Shown here: positions 62,550 through 64,000 of the stretch, piece by piece
Position numbering within the stretch: position 1 is the first letter of the stretch
Layout: every line of letters starts with the position of its first letter
Assembly: GCA_934654475.1 (NCBI GenBank)
Contig: CAKUFZ010000002.1
Span: 62,001-126,000, forward strand
Direction of reading: 5' to 3'
Length of the DNA stretch: 64,000 bases
Source of the DNA: an uncultured Coriobacteriales bacterium
GTDB taxonomy: Bacteria; Actinomycetota; Coriobacteriia; Coriobacteriales; UMGS124
Translations under genes and position numbers: made by a program
The notes under the pieces: model-generated
What the model was told of the DNA's origin: nothing
The model's input: the letters and a program-made list of their open reading frames with translations, nothing else
Database searches by the model: none

Positions 62550-64000
62550 ATGGCAGTCAACCCCAGCGAGTACTTCGGCTGCAAGGTCTTCAGCCAGAAG
62601 ATCATGCAGGAGAAGCTTCCCAAGGTGACCTACAAGGCGCTCATGAGGACGCTTCAGCAGGGCGAGCCCCTCGACATCGAGGTGGCCAACGTCGTCGCCC
62701 ATGCTATGAAGGAATGGGCCATTGAACAGGGCGCCACGCACTACACCCACTGGTTCCAGCCCCTCACCGGCATCACGAGCGAGAAGCATGACTCGTTCCT
62801 GAACCCCGGCGGCGACGGCACGGCCATCATGACCTTCTCCGGCAAGGAGCTCGTGCAGGGCGAGCCCGACGCCTCGAGCTTCCCCTCCGGCGGCCTGCGC
62901 TCCACGTTCGAGGCACGCGGCTACACCGCCTGGGACCCCACGAGCCCGGCCTTCATCAAGGACGACGTCCTGTGCATCCCCACGGCGTTCATTAGCTACA
63001 ACGGTGAGTCGCTCGACAAGAAGACCCCGCTTCTGCGCTCCATGACCGCCGTAAGCGACCAGGCCAAGCGCGTCATGGCCCTCTTCGGCAAGCATCCCGA
63101 CCGCGTCGTCAGCACCGTCGGCCCCGAGCAGGAGTACTTCCTCATCAAGGAGGAGGACTTCGCCAAGCGCCCCGACCTCATCCTGTGCGGCCGCACCCTC
63201 TTCGGCGCCGCCCCCGACAAGGGCCAGGAGCTCCAGGAGCACTACTTCGGCTCCATCCGCCCCACCGTCAGCCGCTTCATGAAGGAGCTTGACTCCGAGC
63301 TGTGGAAGCTCGCCGTGCCTGCAAAGACCAAGCACAACGAGGTCGCCCCCTGCCAGCACGAGCTTGCCCCCGTGTTCGAGGAGGCCAACGTCGCCATCGA
63401 CCACAACCTGCTCGTCATGGAGCTCATGAAGATCATCGCCAGCCACCACGGCCTGGTGTGCCTGGAGCACGAGAAGCCTTTCGAGGGCATCAACGGCTCG
63501 GGCAAGCATGACAACTGGTCGCTGTCGGCCGACGGCCAGAACCTGCTCGATCCCGGCGACACCCCCGAGCAGAACCTGCAGTTCCTCGTCTTCCTCACCT
63601 GCGTCATCGCCGCTGTGGACGATTATCAGGAGATGCTGCGCGTCAGCGTCGCCTCGGCCGGCAACGACCACCGTCTGGGCGCCAACGAGGCACCGCCCGC
63701 AATCATCTCCATCTTCCTGGGCGACCAGCTCAACGGCATCGTCGAGGCCATCATCGAGGGCAAGACCTACGAAAGCCACGACAAGGAGAGCATGTACCTG
63801 GGCGTGCCGGTGCTTCCCAACCTCACCAAGGACACCACCGACCGCAACCGCACCTCTCCCTTCGCCTTCACGGGCAACAAGTTCGAGTTCCGCGCCGCTG
63901 GCTCGCGTCAGAACCTGTCCGACCCCAACATGGTGCTCAACACGGCCGTTGCCAAGGAGCTCAAGGAGTTCGCCAACGCCATGGAGAGCAGCACGAGCTT
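62550..64000 (+). CDS. glnN: glutamine synthetase type III, 5' part
   Basis: ATP-dependent synthesis of glutamine from glutamate and ammonia. At least 483 residues are seen, running off the window. The type III signatures are present: HWFQPLTGITSEKHDSF, VGPEQEYFLI, KHNEVAPCQHELAPVFE, HEKPFEGINGSGKHDNWS and NRTSPFAFTGNKFEFRA. Type III enzymes are larger (about 700 residues) than GSI. ATG 62550 has AAGG before it. It is divergent from polA; the 207-bp gap must hold the promoters. Confidence 0.95.
   Translation, partial: MAVNPSEYFGCKVFSQKIMQEKLPKVTYKALMRTLQQGEPLDIEVANVVAHAMKEWAIEQGATHYTHWFQPLTGITSEKHDSFLNPGGDGTAIMTFSGKELVQGEPDASSFPSGGLRSTFEARGYTAWDPTSPAFIKDDVLCIPTAFISYNGESLDKKTPLLRSMTAVSDQAKRVMALFGKHPDRVVSTVGPEQEYFLIKEEDFAKRPDLILCGRTLFGAAPDKGQELQEHYFGSIRPTVSRFMKELDSELWKLAVPAKTKHNEVAPCQHELAPVFEEANVAIDHNLLVMELMKIIASHHGLVCLEHEKPFEGINGSGKHDNWSLSADGQNLLDPGDTPEQNLQFLVFLTCVIAAVDDYQEMLRVSVASAGNDHRLGANEAPPAIISIFLGDQLNGIVEAIIEGKTYESHDKESMYLGVPVLPNLTKDTTDRNRTSPFAFTGNKFEFRAAGSRQNLSDPNMVLNTAVAKELKEFANAMESSTS

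Overview
The window is a GC-rich, tightly packed bacterial chromosome segment with only housekeeping genes: no phage, transposon, plasmid or CRISPR signal and no gene-free stretch above about 260 bp. Family content and several gene fusions point to an anaerobic actinomycete of the Coriobacteriia (Olsenella/Collinsella/Atopobium-like). The indications are a type III glutamine synthetase, a Mn-dependent pyrophosphatase, QueH instead of QueG, tgt-secD-secF-recJ-rel synteny without yajC, and a SigB/SigF sigma factor beside an RsbW-like protein. Genus placement is inference.

Layout. (1) 1-400: 5' end of cca on the minus strand, divergent from murB. (2) 1767-14119: thirteen minus-strand genes with small gaps or overlaps, dgt-rarA-DUF948 protein-rsbW-sigF-alaS-ruvX-mltG-yqeG-prepilin peptidase-aroK-pepP-efp, covering nucleotide pool, replication rescue, stress sigma control, translation and wall synthesis. 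(3) trpS on plus, facing an unrecognised Cys-motif repeat protein, ligA and mscS. (4) Three tRNAs (Ala-GGC, Val-CAC, Ala-GGC), then fba. (5) 21532-31219: tgt-secD-secF-recJ-rel, in which recJ is fused to a HIRAN domain and a RecQ-like helicase. (6) A U32 peptidase on plus, then a DUF1292 protein, an acyl-CoA ligase, ilvE and pyrE on minus. (7) 38119-46728: a seven-gene aromatic operon, aroF-tyrA-aroBA-aroC-pheA-aroEK-aroQ, covering every step from erythrose-4-P plus PEP to chorismate and on to the prephenate branches for Phe and Tyr, with two enzyme fusions (AroB-AroA and AroE-AroK). (8) queA, queH, ppaC, a membrane alpha/beta hydrolase and pcrA on minus. (9) A SWIM-SNF2 helicase on plus, then uppP, usp, an EamA transporter and polA on minus. 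(10) The 5' part of glnN, type III glutamine synthetase, running off the right edge.

The points most worth a second look are the RecJ-HIRAN-RecQ fusion, the AroB-AroA fusion inside a complete aromatic operon, the duplicated C-x3-C protein at 15467-16732, an RsbW-like anti-sigma with decayed ATPase motifs, a Cys-rich insert in PolA, and two tandem palindromes overlapping the tRNA promoter. Function calls rest on motif recognition by eye; no database search was run. Starts were chosen by Shine-Dalgarno spacing, and several genes use GTG or TTG.
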